DNA from: Ecdyonurus torrentis
Taxonomy: Eukaryota > Arthropoda > Insecta > Ephemeroptera > Heptageniidae
Direction: 5' to 3'
Length of the DNA stretch: 64,000 bases
Assembly (NCBI GenBank): GCA_949318235.1
Contig: OX439129.1
Coordinates: 1,178,001-1,242,000 of the forward strand
Position 1 is the first letter of the stretch. Every line of letters begins with the position of its first letter. Below, piece after piece: positions 21,198 through 35,693 of the stretch. Position numbers and translations under genes: made by a program. Below the pieces are notes generated by a model. It did not search any database, was not told the origin of the DNA, and saw nothing but the letters and a program-made list of their open reading frames with translations.

Positions 21198-23899
21198 ATG
21201 AAACAAAGTTTCTATTTCAAGAACCAAATGTTATTGAATGATAAAAATCATACTTTTTACACGATTAAAACTAGTTTTGATGATTTCTCAAAAACTAAGA
21301 ATGCTACTGACTTTAAATTTGACTCAAAACATAGCTTTTTCGATTCTCTACAAAAAAATGTCTTAAACTTTTTTGCTCCGACGCATACTTTTTGGGTTAT
21401 TGACAATTTTAGTTTTCACTCATCATGTAGCCAAACCAAGTCATGAAACAAAGTTTCTATTTCAAGAACCAAATGTTATTGAATGATAAAAATCATACTT
21501 TTTACACGATTAAAACTAGTTTTGATGATTTCTCAAAAACTAAGTATGCTACAGACTTTAAATTCAATTCAAAACCTAGCTTTTTCAATTCTTTACAAAA
21601 AAGATGTCTTAAACTTTTTTGCTCCGACGCATACTTTTTGGGTTATTGACAATTTTAGTTTTCACTCATCATGTAGCCAAACCAAGTCATGAAACAAAGT
21701 TTCTATTTCAAGAACCAAATGTTACTGAATGATAAAAATCATACTTTTTACACGATTAAAACTAGTTTTGATGATTTCTCAAAAACTAAGTATGCTACAG
21801 ACTTTAAATTCAATTCAAAACCTAGCTTTTTTAATTCTCTACAAAAAAGATGTCTTAAACTTTTTTGCTCCGACGCATACTTTTTAGGTTATTGACAATT
21901 ATAGTTTTCACTTATCATGTAGCCAAACCAAGTCATGAAACAAAGTTTCTATTTCAAGAACCAAATGTTATTGAATGATAAAAATCATACTTTTTACACG
22001 ATTAAAACTAGTTTTGATGATTTCTCAAAAACTAAGAATACTACTGACTTTAAATTTGACTCAAAACATAGCTTTTTCAATTCTCTACAAAAAAATGTCT
22101 TAAACTTTTTTGCTCCGACGCATACTTTTTGGGTTATTGACAATTTTAGTTTTCACTCATCATGTAGCCAAACCAAGTCATGAAACAAAGTTTCTATTTC
22201 AAGAGCCAAATGTTATTGAATGATAAAAATCATACTTTTTACACGATTAAAACTAGTTTTGATGATTTCTCAAAAACTAAGTATGCTACAGACTTCAAAT
22301 TCAATTCAAAACCTAGCTTTTTCAATTCTCTACAAAAAAGATGTCTTGAACATTTTTGCTCCGACGCATACTTTTTGGGTTATTGACAATTTTAGTTTTC
22401 ACTCATTATGTAGCCAAACCAAGTCATGAAACAAAGTTTCTATTTCAAGTACCAAATGTTATTGAATGATAAAAATCATACTTTTTACACAATTAAAAAT
22501 AGTTTTGATGATTTGTCAAAAACTAAGAATGCTACTGACATAAAATTTGACTTAAAACATAGCTTTTTCAATTCTCTACAAAAAAGATGTTTTGAACTTT
22601 TTTGCTCCGACGCATACTTTTTGGGTTATTGACAATTTTAGTTTTCACTCATCATGTATTCAAACCAAGTCATGAAACAAAGTTTCTATTTCAAGAACCA
22701 AATGTTATTGAATGATGAAAATCATAATTTTTACACGATTAAAAATAGTTTTGATGATTTCTCAAAAACTAAGAATGCTACAGACTTCAAATTCAGTTTT
22801 AAACATAGCTTTTTCAATTCTTTACAAAAAAGATGTTTTGAACTTTTTTGCTCCGACGCATACTTTTTGGGTTATTGACAATTTTAGTTTTCACTCATCA
22901 TGTAGCCAATCCAAGTCATGAAACAAAGTTTCTATTTCAAGAACCAAATGTTATTGAATGATAAAAATCATACTTTTTACACGATTAAAACTAGTTTTGA
23001 TGATTTCTCAAAAACTAAGAATGCTACTGACTTAAAATTTAACTTATAACATAGCTTTTTTAATTCTCTACAAAAAAGATGTATTAAACTTTTTTGCTCC
23101 GACGCATACTTTTTAGGTTATTGACAATTATAGTTTTCACTTATCATGTAGCCATACCAAGTCATGAAACAAAGTTTCTATTTCAAGAACCAAATGTTAT
23201 TGAATGATAAAAATCATACTTTTTACACGATTAAAACTACTTTTGATGATTTCTCAAAAACTAAGAATGCTACTGACTTTAAATTTGACTCAAAACATAG
23301 CTTTTTCAATTCTCTACAAAAAAATGTCTTAAACTTTTTTGCTCCGACGCATACTTTTTGGGTTATTGACAATTTTAGTTTTCACTCATCATGTAGCCAA
23401 ACCAAGTCATGAAACAAAGTATCTATTTCAAGAACCAAATGTTATTGAATGATAAAAATCATACTTTTTACACGATTAAAACTAGTTTTGATGATTTCTC
23501 CAAAAATAAGAATGCTACAGACATCAAATTCAATTCAAAACATAGCTTTTTTAATTCTCTACAAAAAAGATGTATTAAACTTTTTTGCTCCGACGCATAC
23601 TTTTTAGGTTATTGACAATTATAGTTTTCACTTATCATGTAGCCAAACCAAGTCATGAAACAAAGTTTCTATTTCAAGAACCAAATGTTATTGAATGATA
23701 AAAATCATACTTTTTACACGATTAAAACTAGTTTTGATGATTTCTCAAAAACTAAGAATGCTACTGACTTTAAATTTGACTCAAAACATAGCTTTTTCAA
23801 TTCTCTACAAAAAAATGTCTTAAACTTTTTTGCTCCGACGCATACTTTTTGGGTTATTGACAATTTTAGTTTTCACTCATCATGTAGCCAAACCAAGTC
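21198..23899. repeat. Mixed run: A' F F' A G H I E A B' A
   Basis: Eleven monomers. The first ten (A' F F' A G H I E A B') reappear in the same order at 33728-36184, an offset of 12530 bp (51 monomers). F' at 21689 is the leftmost copy with TGTTACTGAATG. The I monomer ends GCCAATCC before E in both places. Confidence 0.88.
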
Positions 23900-24882
23900 A
23901 TGAAACAAAGTTTCTATTTCAAGAACCAAATGTTATTGAATGATAAAAATCATACTTTTTACACGATTAAAACTAGTTTTGATGATTTCTCAAAAACTAA
24001 GTATGCTACAGACTTCAAATTCAATTCAAAACCTAGCTTTTTCAATGCTTTACAAAAAAGATGTCTTGAACTTTTTTGCTCCGACGCATACTTTTTGGGT
24101 TATTGACAATTTTAGTTTTCACTCATCATGTAGCCAAACCAAGTCATGAAACAAAGTTTCTATTTCAAGAACCAAATGTTATTGAATGATAAAAATCATA
24201 CTTTTTACACGATTAAAACTAGTTTTGATGATTTCTCAAAAACTAAGAATGCTACTGACTTTAAATTTGACTCAAAACATAGCTTTTTCAATTTCTACAA
24301 AAAAATGTCTTAAACTTTTTTGCTCCGACGCATACTTTTTGGGTTATTGACAATTTTAGTTTTCACTCATCATGTAGCCAAACCAAGTCATGAAACAAAG
24401 TTTCTATTTCAAGAACCAAATGTTATTGAATGATAAAAATCATACTTTTTACACGATTAAAACTAGTTTTGATGATTTCTCAAAAACTAAGTATGCTACA
24501 GACTTCAAATTCAATTTAAAACCTAGCTTTTTCAATTCTCTACAAAAAAGATGTCTTGAACATTTTTGCTCCGACGCATACTTTTTGGGTTATTGACAAT
24601 TTTAGTTTTCACTCATTATGTAGCCAAACCAAGTCATGAAACAAAGTTTCTATTTCAAGTACCAAATGTTATTGAATGATAAAAATCATACTTTTTACAC
24701 AATTAAAAATAGTTTTGATGATTTCTCCAAAAATAAGAATGCTACAGACATCAAATTCAATTCAAAACATAGCTTTTTCAATTCTTTACAAAAAAGATGT
24801 CTTGAACCTTTTTTGCTCCGACGCATACTTTTTGGGTTATTGACAATTTTAGTTTTCACTCATCATGTAGCCAATCCAAGTC
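23900..24882. repeat. K-L-C-D cassette 4 (983 bp)
   Basis: Same order and length as the other cassettes. The third monomer has AATTTAAAACCTAGC, intermediate between the GCTAGC copies and the TAGAACC copy. D ends in GCCAATCC. Confidence 0.92.
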
Positions 24883-26602
24883 ATGAAACAAAGTTTCTAT
24901 TTCAAGAACCAAATGTTATTGAATGATAAAAATCATACTTTTTACACGATTAAAACTAGTTTTGATGATTTCTCAAAAACTAAGAATGCTACTGACTTAA
25001 AATTTAACTTATAACATAGCTTTTTTAATTCTCTACAAAAAAGATGAATTAAACTTTTTTGCTCCGACGCATACTTTTTAGGTTATTGACAATTATAGTT
25101 TTCACTTATCATGTAGCCATACCAAGTCATGAAACAAAGTTTCTATTTCAAGAACCAAATGTTATTGAATGATAAAAATCATACTTTTTACACGATTAAA
25201 ACTAGTTTTGATGATTTCTCAAAAACTAAGAATGCTACTGACTTTAAATTTGACTCAAAACATAGCTTTTTCAATTCTCTACAAAAAAATGTCTTAAACT
25301 TTTTTGCTCCGACGCATACTTTTTGGGTTATTGACAATTTTAGTTTTCACTCATCATGTAGCCAAACCAAGTCATGAAACAAAGTATCTATTTCAAGAAC
25401 CAAATGTTATTGAATGATAAAAATCATACTTTTTACACGATTAAAACTAGTTTTGATGATTTCTCCAAAAATAAGAATGCTACAGTCATCAAATTCAATT
25501 CAAAACATAGCTTTTTTAATTCTCTACAAAAAAGATGTATTAAACTTTTTTGCTCCGACGCATACTTTTTAGGTTATTGACAATTATAGTTTTCACTTAT
25601 CATGTAGCCAAACCAAGTCATGAAACAAAGTTTCTATTTCAAGAACCAAATGTTATTGAATGATAAAAATCATACTTTTTACACGATTAAAACTAGTTTT
25701 GATGATTTCTCAAAAACTAAGAATGCTACTGACTTTAAATTTGACTCAAAACATAGCTTTTTCGATCCTCTACAAAAAAATGTCTTAAACTTTTTTGCTC
25801 CGACGCATACTTTTTGGGTTATTGACAATTTTAGTTTTCACTCATCATGTAGCCAAACCAAGTCATGAAACAAAGTTTTTATTTCAAGAACCAAATGTTA
25901 TTGAATGATAAAAATCATACTTTTTACACGATTAAAACTAGTTTTGATGATTTGTCAAAAACTAAGAATGCTACTGACATAAAATTTGACTTAAAACATA
26001 GCTTTTTCAATTCTCTACAAAAAAGATGTTTTGAACTTTTTTGCTCCGACGCATACTTTTTGGGTTATTGACAATTTTAGTTTTCACTCATCATGTATTC
26101 AAACCAAGTCATGAAACAAAGTTTCTATTTCAAGAACCAAATGTTATTGAATGATGAAAATCATAATTTTTACACGATTAAAAATAGTTTTGATGATTTC
26201 TCAAAAACTAAGAATGCTACAGACTTCAAATTCAGTTTTAAACATAGCTTTTTCAATTCTTTACAAAAAAGATGTTTTGAACTTTTTTGCTCCGACGCAT
26301 ACTTTTTGGGTTATTGACAATTTTAGTTTTCACTCATCTTGTAGCCAAACCAAGTCATGAAGCAAATTTTCTATTTCAAGAACCAAATGTTATTGAATGA
26401 TAAAAATCATACTTTTTACACGATTAAAACTAGTTTTGATGATTTCTCCAAAAAAAGGAATGCTACAGACATCAAATTCAATTCAAAACATAGCTTTTTC
26501 AATTCTTTACAAAAAAGATGTCTTGAACTTTTTTGCTCCGACGCATACTTTTTGGGTTATTGACAATTTTAGTTTTCACTCATCATGTAGCCAAACCAAG
26601 TC
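24883..26602. repeat. Mixed run: E A B' A' H-chimera I J
   Basis: Seven monomers. E at 24883 has GATGAATTAAAC for GATGTATTAAAC. B' at 25374 has ACAGTCATC for ACAGACATC. A' at 25620 has TCGATCCTC. The monomer at 25865 has the common left half (CAAGAACC, AAAACTAG) joined to an H right half beginning at GATTTGTC. Confidence 0.87.
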
Positions 26603-28567
26603 ATGAAACAAAGTTTCTATTTCAAGAACCAAATGTTATTGAATGATAAAAATCATACTTTTTACACGATTAAAACTAGTTTTGATGATTTCTCAAAAAC
26701 TAAGAATGCTACTGACTTAAAATTTAACTTATAACATAGCTTTTTTAATTCTCTACAAAAAAGATGTATTAAACTTTTTTGCTCCGACGCATACTTTTTA
26801 GGTTATTGACAATTATAGTTTTCACTTATCATGTAGCCAAACCAAGTCATGAAACAAAGTTTCTATTTCAAGAACCAAATGTTATTGAATGATAAAAATC
26901 ATACTTTTTACACGATTAAAACTAGTTTTGATGATTTCTCAAAAACTAAGAATGCTACTGACTTTAAATTTGACTCAAAACATAGCTTTTTCAATTCTCT
27001 ACAAAAAAATGTCTTAAACTTTTTTGCTCCGACGCATACTTTTTGGGTTATTGACAATTTTAGTTTTCACTCATCATGTAGCCAAACCAAGTCATGAAAC
27101 AAAGTTTCTATTTCAAGAACCAAATGTTATTGAATGATAAAAATCATACTTTTTACACGATTAAAACTAGTTTTGATGATTTCTCAAAAACTAAGTATGC
27201 TACAGACTTCAAATTCAATTCAAAACCTAGCTTTTTCAATTCTTTACAAAAAAGATGTCTTGAACTTTTTTGCTCCGACGCATACTTTTTGGGTTATTGA
27301 CAATTTTAGTTTTCACTCATCATGTAGCCAAACCAAGTCATGAAACAAAGTTTCTATTTCAAGAACCAAATGTTATTGAATGATAAAAATCATACTTTTT
27401 ACACGATTAAAACTAGTTTTGATGATTTCTCAAAAACTAAGAATGCTACTGACTTAAAATTTAACTTATAACATAGCTTTTTTAATTCTCTACAAAAAAG
27501 ATGTATTAAACTTTTTTGCTCCGACGCATACTTTTTAGGTTATTGACAATTATAGTTTTCACTTATCATGTAGCCAAACCAAGTCATGAAACAAAGTTTC
27601 TATTTCAAGAACCAAATGTTATTGAATGATAAAAATCATACTTTTTACACGATTAAAACTAGTTTTGATGATTTCTCAAAAACTAAGAATGCTACTGACT
27701 TTAAATTTGACTCAAAACATAGCTTTTTCAATTCTCTACAAAAAAATGTCTTAAACTTTTTTGCTCCGACGCATACTTTTTGGGTTATTGACAATTTTAG
27801 TTTTCACTCATCATGTAGCCAAACCAAGTCATGAAACAAAGTTTCTATTTCAAGAACCAAATGTTATTGAATGATAAAAATCATACTTTTTACACGATTA
27901 AAACTAGTTTTGATGATTTCTCAAAAACTAAGTATGCTACAGACTTCAAATTCAATTCAAAACCTAGCTTTTTCAATTCTTTACAAAAAAGATGTCTTGA
28001 ACTTTTTTGCTCCGACGCATACTTTTTGGGTTATTGACAATTTTAGTTTTCACTCATCATGTAGCCAAACCAAGTCATGAAACAAAGTTTCTATTTCAAG
28101 AACCAAATGTTATTGAATGATAAAAATCATACTTTTTACACGATTAAAACTAGTTTTGATGATTTCTCAAAAACTAAGAATGCTACTGACTTAAAATTTA
28201 ACTTATAACATAGCTTTTTTAATTCTCTACAAAAAAGATGTATTAAACTTTTTTGCTCCGACGCATACTTTTTAGGTTATTGACAATTATAGTTTTCACT
28301 TATCATGTAGCCAAACCAAGTCATGAAACAAAGTTTCTATTTCAAGAACCAAATGTTATTGAATGATAAAAATCATACTTTATACACGATTAAAACTAGT
28401 TTTGATGATTTCTCAAAAACTAAGAATGCTACTGACTTTAAATTTGACTCAAAACATAGCTTTTTCAATTCTCTACAAAAAAATGTCTTAAACTTTTTTG
28501 CTCCGACGCATACTTTTTGGGTTATTGACAATTTTAGTTTTCACTCATCATGTAGCCAAACCAAGTC
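26603..28567. repeat. 737-bp trimer expansion: E A K' twice, then E A
   Basis: E A K' is present twice in tandem with a 737-bp period (26603, 27340). A third E A pair starts at 28077 and runs into cassette 5 at 28568. The last A carries the ACTTTATACACG change shared only with 12105. Confidence 0.9.
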
Positions 28568-29550
28568 ATGAAACAAAGTTTCTATTTCAAGAACCAAATG
28601 TTATTGAATGATAAAAATCATACTTTTTACACGATTAAAACTAGTTTTGATGATTTCTCAAAAACTAAGTATGCTACAGACTTCAAATTCAATTCAAAAC
28701 CTAGCTTTTTCAATGCTTTACAAAAAAGATGTCTTGAACTTTTTTGCTCCGACGCATACTTTTTGGGTTATTGACAATTTTAGTTTTCACTCATCATGTA
28801 GCCAAACCAAGTCATGAAACAAAGTTTCTATTTCAAGAACCAAATGTTATTGAATGATAAAAATCATACTTTTTACACGATTAAAACTAGTTTTGATGAT
28901 TTCTCAAAAACTAAGAATGCTACTGACTTTAAATTTGACTCAAAACATAGCTTTTTCAATTTCTACAAAAAAATGTCTTAAACTTTTTTGCTCCGACGCA
29001 TACTTTTTGGGTTATTGACAATTTTAGTTTTCACTCATCATGTAGCCAAACCAAGTCATGAAACAAAGTTTCTATTTCAAGAACCAAATGTTATTGAATG
29101 ATAAAAATCATACTTTTTACACGATTAAAACTAGTTTTGATGATTTCTCAAAAACTAAGTATGCTACAGACTTCAAATTCAATTTAAAAGCTAGCTTTTT
29201 CAATTCTCTACAAAAAAGATGTCTTGAACATTTTTGCTCCGACGCATACTTTTTGGGTTATTGACAATTTTAGTTTTCACTCATTATGTAGCCAAACCAA
29301 GTCATGAAACAAAGTTTCTATTTCAAGTACCAAATGTTATTGAATGATAAAAATCATACTTTTTACACAATTAAAAATAGTTTTGATGATTTCTCCAAAA
29401 ATAAGAATGCTACAGACATCAAATTCAATTCAAAACATAGCTTTTTCAATTCTTTACAAAAAAGATGTCTTGAACCTTTTTTGCTCCGACGCATACTTTT
29501 TGGGTTATTGACAATTTTAGTTTTCACTCATCATGTAGCCAAACCAAGTC
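28568..29550. repeat. K-L-C-D cassette 5 (983 bp)
   Basis: Same order and length as the other cassettes, with the AAAAGCTAGCTTTT palindrome in the third monomer. With its left flank (K' E A) and right flank (E A B' A') it matches cassette 3 at an offset of 16218 bp (66 monomers). Confidence 0.92.
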
Positions 29551-31515
29551 ATGAAACAAAGTTTTTATTTCAAGAACCAAATGTTATTGAATGATAAAAA
29601 TCATACTTTTTACACGATTAAAACTAGTTTTGATGATTTCTCAAAAACTAAGAATGCTACTGACTTAAAATTTAACTTATAACATAGCTTTTTTAATTCT
29701 CTACAAAAAAGATGTATTAAACTTTTTTGCTCCGACGCATACTTTTTAGGTTATTGACAATTATAGTTTTCACTTATCATGTAGCCATACCAAGTCATGA
29801 AACAAAGTTTCTATTTCAAGAACCAAATGTTATTGAATGATAAAAATCATACTTTTTACACGATTAAAACTACTTTTGATGATTTCTCAAAAACTAAGAA
29901 TGCTACTGACTTTAAATTTGACTCAAAACATAGCTTTTTCAATTCTCTACAAAAAAATGTCTTAAACTTTTTTGCTCCGACGCATACTTTTTGGGTTATT
30001 GACAATTTTAGTTTTCACTCATCATGTAGCCAAACCAAGTCATGAAACAAAGTATCTATTTCAAGAACCAAATGTTATTGAATGATAAAAATCATACTTT
30101 TTACACGATTAAAACTAGTTTTGATGATTTCTCCAAAAATAAGAATGCTACAGACATCAAATTCAATTCAAAACATAGCTTTTTTAATTCTCTACAAAAA
30201 AGATGTATTAAACTTTTTTGCTCCGACGCATACTTTTTAGGTTATTGACAATTATAGTTTTCACTTATCATGTAGCCAAACCAAGTCATGAAACAAAGTT
30301 TCTATTTCAAGAACCAAATGTTATTGAATGATAAAAATCATACTTTTTACACGATTAAAACTAGTTTTGATGATTTCTCAAAAACTAAGAATGCTACTGA
30401 CTTTAAATTTGACTCAAAACATAGCTTTTTCGATTCTCTACAAAAAAATGTCTTAAACTTTTTTGCTCCGACGCATACTTTTTGGGTTATTGACAATTTT
30501 AGTTTTCACTCATCATGTAGCCAAACCAAGTCATGAAACAAAGTTTTTATTTCAAGAACCAAATGTTATTGAATGATAAAAATCATACTTTTTACACGAT
30601 TAAAACTAGTTTTGATGATTTCTCAAAAACTAAGTATGCTACAGACTTTAAATTCAATTCAAAACCTAGCTTTTTTAATTCTCTACAAAAAAGATGTCTT
30701 AAACTTTTTTGCTCCGACGCATACTTTTTAGGTTATTGACAATTATAGTTTTCACTTATCATGTAGCCAAACCAAGTCATGAAACAAAGTTTCTATTTCA
30801 AGAACCAAATGTTATTGAATGATAAAAATCATACTTTTTACACGATTAAAACTAGTTTTGATGATTTCTCAAAAACTAAGAATGCTACTGACATAAAATT
30901 TGACTTAAAACATAGCTTTTTCAATTCTCTACAAAAAAGATGTTTTGAACTTTTTTGCTCCGACGCATACTTTTTGGGTTATTGACAATTTTAGTTTTCA
31001 CTCATCATGTATTCAAACCAAGTCATGAAACAAAGTTTCTATTTCAAGAACCAAATGTTATTGAATGATGAAAATCATAATTTTTACACGATTAAAAATA
31101 GTTTTGATGATTTCTCAAAAACTAAGAATGCTACAGACTTCAAATTCAGTTTTAAACATAGCTTTTTCAATTCTTTACAAAAAAGATGTTTTGGCTTTTT
31201 TGCTCCGACGCATACTTTTTGGGTTATTGACAATTTTAGTTTTCACTCATCTTGTAGCCAAACCAAGTCATGAAGCAAATTTTCTATTTCAAGAACCAAA
31301 TGTTATTGAATGATAAAAATCATACTTTTTACACGATTAAAACTAGTTTTGATGATTTCTCCAAAAAAAGGAATGCTACAGACATCAAATTCAATTCAAA
31401 ACATAGCTTTTTCAATTCTTTACAAAAAAGATGTCTTGAACTTTTTTGCTCCGACGCATACTTTTTGGGTTATTGACAATTTTAGTTTTCACTCATCATG
31501 TAGCCAAACCAAGTC
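29551..31515. repeat. Mixed run: E A B' A' F' H-chimera I J
   Basis: Eight monomers. The monomer at 30533 starts like F but ends like F'. The one at 30779 has an A-like left half and an H middle but GATTTCTC. The I monomer at 31025 is 245 bp with TTTTGGCTTTTTTGC, which merges two frames into longer open frames by chance. Confidence 0.86.
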
Positions 31516-33727
31516 ATGAAACAAAGTTTCTATTTCAAGAACCAAATGTTATTGAATGATAAAAATCATAATTTTTACACGATTAAAACTAGTTTTGATG
31601 ATTTCTCAAAAACTAAGAATGCTACTGACTTAAAATTTAACTTATAACATAGCTTTTTTAATTCTCTACAAAAAAGATGTATTAAACTTTTTTGCTCCGA
31701 CGCATACTTTTTAGGTTATTGACAATTATAGTTTTCACTTATCATGTAGCCAAACCAAGTCATGAAACAAAGTTTCTATTTCAAGAACCAAATGTTATTG
31801 AATGATAAAAATCATACTTTTTACACGATTAAAACTAGTTTTGATGATTTCTCAAAAACTAAGAATGTTACTGACTTTAAATTTGACTCAAAACATAGCT
31901 TTTTCGATTCTCTACAAAAAAATGTCTTAAACTTTTTTGCTCCGACGCATACTTTTTGGGTTATTGACAATTTTAGTTTTCACTCATCATGTAGCCAAAC
32001 CAAGTCATGAAACAAAGTTTCTATTTCAAGAACCAAATGTTATTGAATGATAAAAATCATACTTTTTACACGATTAAAACTAGTTTTGATGATTTCTCAA
32101 AAACTAAGTATGCTACAGACTTTAAATTCAATTCAAAACCTAGCTTTTTCAATTCTTTACAAAAAAGATGTCTTAAACTTTTTTGCTCCGACGCATACTT
32201 TTTGGGTTATTGACAATTTTAGTTTTCACTCATCATGTAGCCAAACCAAGTCATGAAACAAAGTTTCTATTTCAAGAACCAAATGTTACTGAATGATAAA
32301 AATCATACTTTTTACACGATTAAAACTAGTTTTGATGATTTCTCAAAAACTAAGTATGCTACAGACTTTAAATTCAATTCAAAACCTAGCTTTTTTAATT
32401 CTCTACAAAAAAGATGTCTTAAACTTTTTTGCTCCGACGCATACTTTTTAGGTTATTGACAATTATAGTTTTCACTTATCATGTAGCCAAACCAAGTCAT
32501 GAAACAAAGTTTCTATTTCAAGAACCAAATGTTATTGAATGATAAAAATCATACTTTTTACACGATTAAAACTAGTTTTGATGATTTCTCAAAAACTAAG
32601 AATACTACTGACTTTAAATTTGACTCAAAACATAGCTTTTTCAATTCTCTACAAAAAAATGTCTTAAACTTTTTTGCTCCGACGCATACTTTTTGGGTTA
32701 TTGACAATTTTAGTTTTCACTCATCATGTAGCCAAACCAAGTCATGAAACAAAGTTTCTATTTCAAGAGCCAAATGTTATTGAATGATAAAAATCATACT
32801 TTTTACACGATTAAAACTAGTTTTGATGATTTCTCAAAAACTAAGTATGCTACAGACTTTAAATTCAATTCAAAACCTAGCTTTTTTAATTCTCTACAAA
32901 AAAGATGTCTTAAACTTTTTTGCTCCGACGCATACTTTTTAGGTTATTGACAATTATAGTTTTCACTTATCATGTAGCCAAACCAAGTCATGAAACAAAG
33001 TTTCTATTTCAAGAACCAAATGTTATTGAATGATAAAAATCATACTTTTTACACGATTAAAACTAGTTTTGATGATTTCTCAAAAACTAAGAATGCTACT
33101 GACATAAAATTTGACTTAAAACATAGCTTTTTCAATTCTCTACAAAAAAGATGTTTTGAACTTTTTTGCTCCGACGCATACTTTTTGGGTTATTGACAAT
33201 TTTAGTTTTCACTCATCATGTATTCAAACCAAGTCATGAAACAAAGTTTCTATTTCAAGAACCAAATGTTATTGAATGATGAAAATCATAATTTTTACAC
33301 GATTAAAAATAGTTTTGATGATTTCTCAAAAACTAAGAATGCTACAGACTTCAAATTCAGTTTTAAACATAGCTTTTTCAATTCTTCACAAAAAAGATGT
33401 TTTGAACTTTTTTGCTCCGACGCATACTTTTTGGGTTATTGACAATTTTAGTTTTCACTCATCTTGTAGCCAAACCAAGTCATGAAGCAAATTTTCTATT
33501 TCAAGAACCAAATGTTATTGAATGATAAAAATCATACTTTTTACACGATTAAAACTAGTTTTGATGATTTCTCCAAAAAAAGGAATGCTACAGACATCAA
33601 ATTCAATTCAAAACATAGCTTTTTCAATTCTTTACAAAAAAGATGTCTTGAACTTTTTTGCTCCGACGCATACTTTTTGGGTTATTGACAATTTTAGTTT
33701 TCACTCATCATGTAGCCAAACCAAGTC
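31516..33727. repeat. Mixed run: E A' F F' A G-chimera H-chimera I J
   Basis: Nine monomers. E at 31516 has ATCATAATTTTTACAC, a type I feature inside an E body. A' at 31762 has AATGTTACTGAC. The monomer at 32744 starts CAAGAGCC (G) but ends like F'. The monomer at 32990 repeats the H-chimera form of 30779. I at 33236 has TCTTCACAAAAAAG. Confidence 0.86.
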
Positions 33728-35693
33728 ATGAAACAAAGTTTCTATTTCAAGAACCAAATGTTATTGAATGATAAAAATCATACTTTTTACACGATTAAAA
33801 CTAGTTTTGATGATTTCTCAAAAACTAAGAATGCTACTGACTTTAAATTTGACTCAAAACATAGCTTTTTCGATTCTCTACAAAAAAATGTCTTAAACTT
33901 TTTTGCTCCGACGCATACTTTTTGGGTTATTGACAATTTTAGTTTTCACTCATCATGTAGCCAAACCAAGTCATGAAACAAAGTTTCTATTTCAAGAACC
34001 AAATGTTATTGAATGATAAAAATCATACTTTTTACACGATTAAAACTAGTTTTGATGATTTCTCAAAAACTAAGTATGCTACAGACTTTAAATTCAATTC
34101 AAAACCTAGCTTTTTCAATTCTTTACAAAAAAGATGTCTTAAACTTTTTTGCTCCGACGCATACTTTTTGGGTTATTGACAATTTTAGTTTTCACTCATC
34201 ATGTAGCCAAACCAAGTCATGAAACAAAGTTTCTATTTCAAGAACCAAATGTTACTGAATGATAAAAATCATACTTTTTACACGATTAAAACTAGTTTTG
34301 ATGATTTCTCAAAAACTAAGTATGCTACAGACTTTAAATTCAATTCAAAACCTAGCTTTTTTAATTCTCTACAAAAAAGATGTCTTAAACTTTTTTGCTC
34401 CGACGCATACTTTTTAGGTTATTGACAATTATAGTTTTCACTTATCATGTAGCCAAACCAAGTCATGAAACAAAGTTTCTATTTCAAGAACCAAATGTTA
34501 TTGAATGATAAAAATCATACTTTTTACACGATTAAAACTAGTTTTGATGATTTCTCAAAAACTAAGAATACTACTGACTTTAAATTTGACTCAAAACATA
34601 GCTTTTTCAATTCTCTACAAAAAAATGTCTTAAACTTTTTTGCTCCGACGCATACTTTTTGGGTTATTGACAATTTTAGTTTTCACTCATCATGTAGCCA
34701 AACCAAGTCATGAAACAAAGTTTCTATTTCAAGAGCCAAATGTTATTGAATGATAAAAATCATACTTTTTACACGATTAAAACTAGTTTTGATGATTTCT
34801 CAAAAACTAAGTATGCTACAGACTTCAAATTCAATTCAAAACCTAGCTTTTTCAATTCTCTACAAAAAAGATGTCTTGAACATTTTTGCTCCGACGCATA
34901 CTTTTTGGGTTATTGACAATTTTAGTTTTCACTCATTATGTAGCCAAACCAAGTCATGAAACAAAGTTTCTATTTCAAGTACCAAATGTTATTGAATGAT
35001 AAAAATCATACTTTTTACACAATTAAAAATAGTTTTGATGATTTGTCAAAAACTAAGAATGCTACTGACATAAAATTTGACTTAAAACATAGCTTTTTCA
35101 ATTCTCTACAAAAAAGATGTTTTGAACTTTTTTGCTCCGACGCATACTTTTTGGGTTATTGACAATTTTAGTTTTCACTCATCATGTATTCAAACCAAGT
35201 CATGAAACAAAGTTTCTATTTCAAGAACCAAATGTTATTGAATGATGAAAATCATAATTTTTACACGATTAAAAATAGTTTTGATGATTTCTCAAAAACT
35301 AAGAATGCTACAGACTTCAAATTCAGTTTTAAACATAGCTTTTTCAATTCTTTACAAAAAAGATGTTTTGAACTTTTTTGCTCCGACGCATACTTTTTGG
35401 GTTATTGACAATTTTAGTTTTCACTCATCATGTAGCCAATCCAAGTCATGAAACAAAGTTTCTATTTCAAGAACCAAATGTTATTGAATGATAAAAATCA
35501 TACTTTTTACACGATTAAAACTAGTTTTGATGATTTCTCAAAAACTAAGAATGCTACTGACTTAAAATTTAACTTATAACATAGCTTTTTTAATTCTCTA
35601 CAAAAAAGATGTATTAAACTTTTTTGCTCCGACGCATACTTTTTAGGTTATTGACAATTATAGTTTTCACTTATCATGTAGCCATACCAAGTC
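33728..35693. repeat. Mixed run: A' F F' A G H I E
   Basis: Eight monomers that continue into the A B' opening the next block. The string matches 21198 onward in order, including the TTACTGAATG marker in F' and the GCCAATCC tail of I. Confidence 0.88.
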
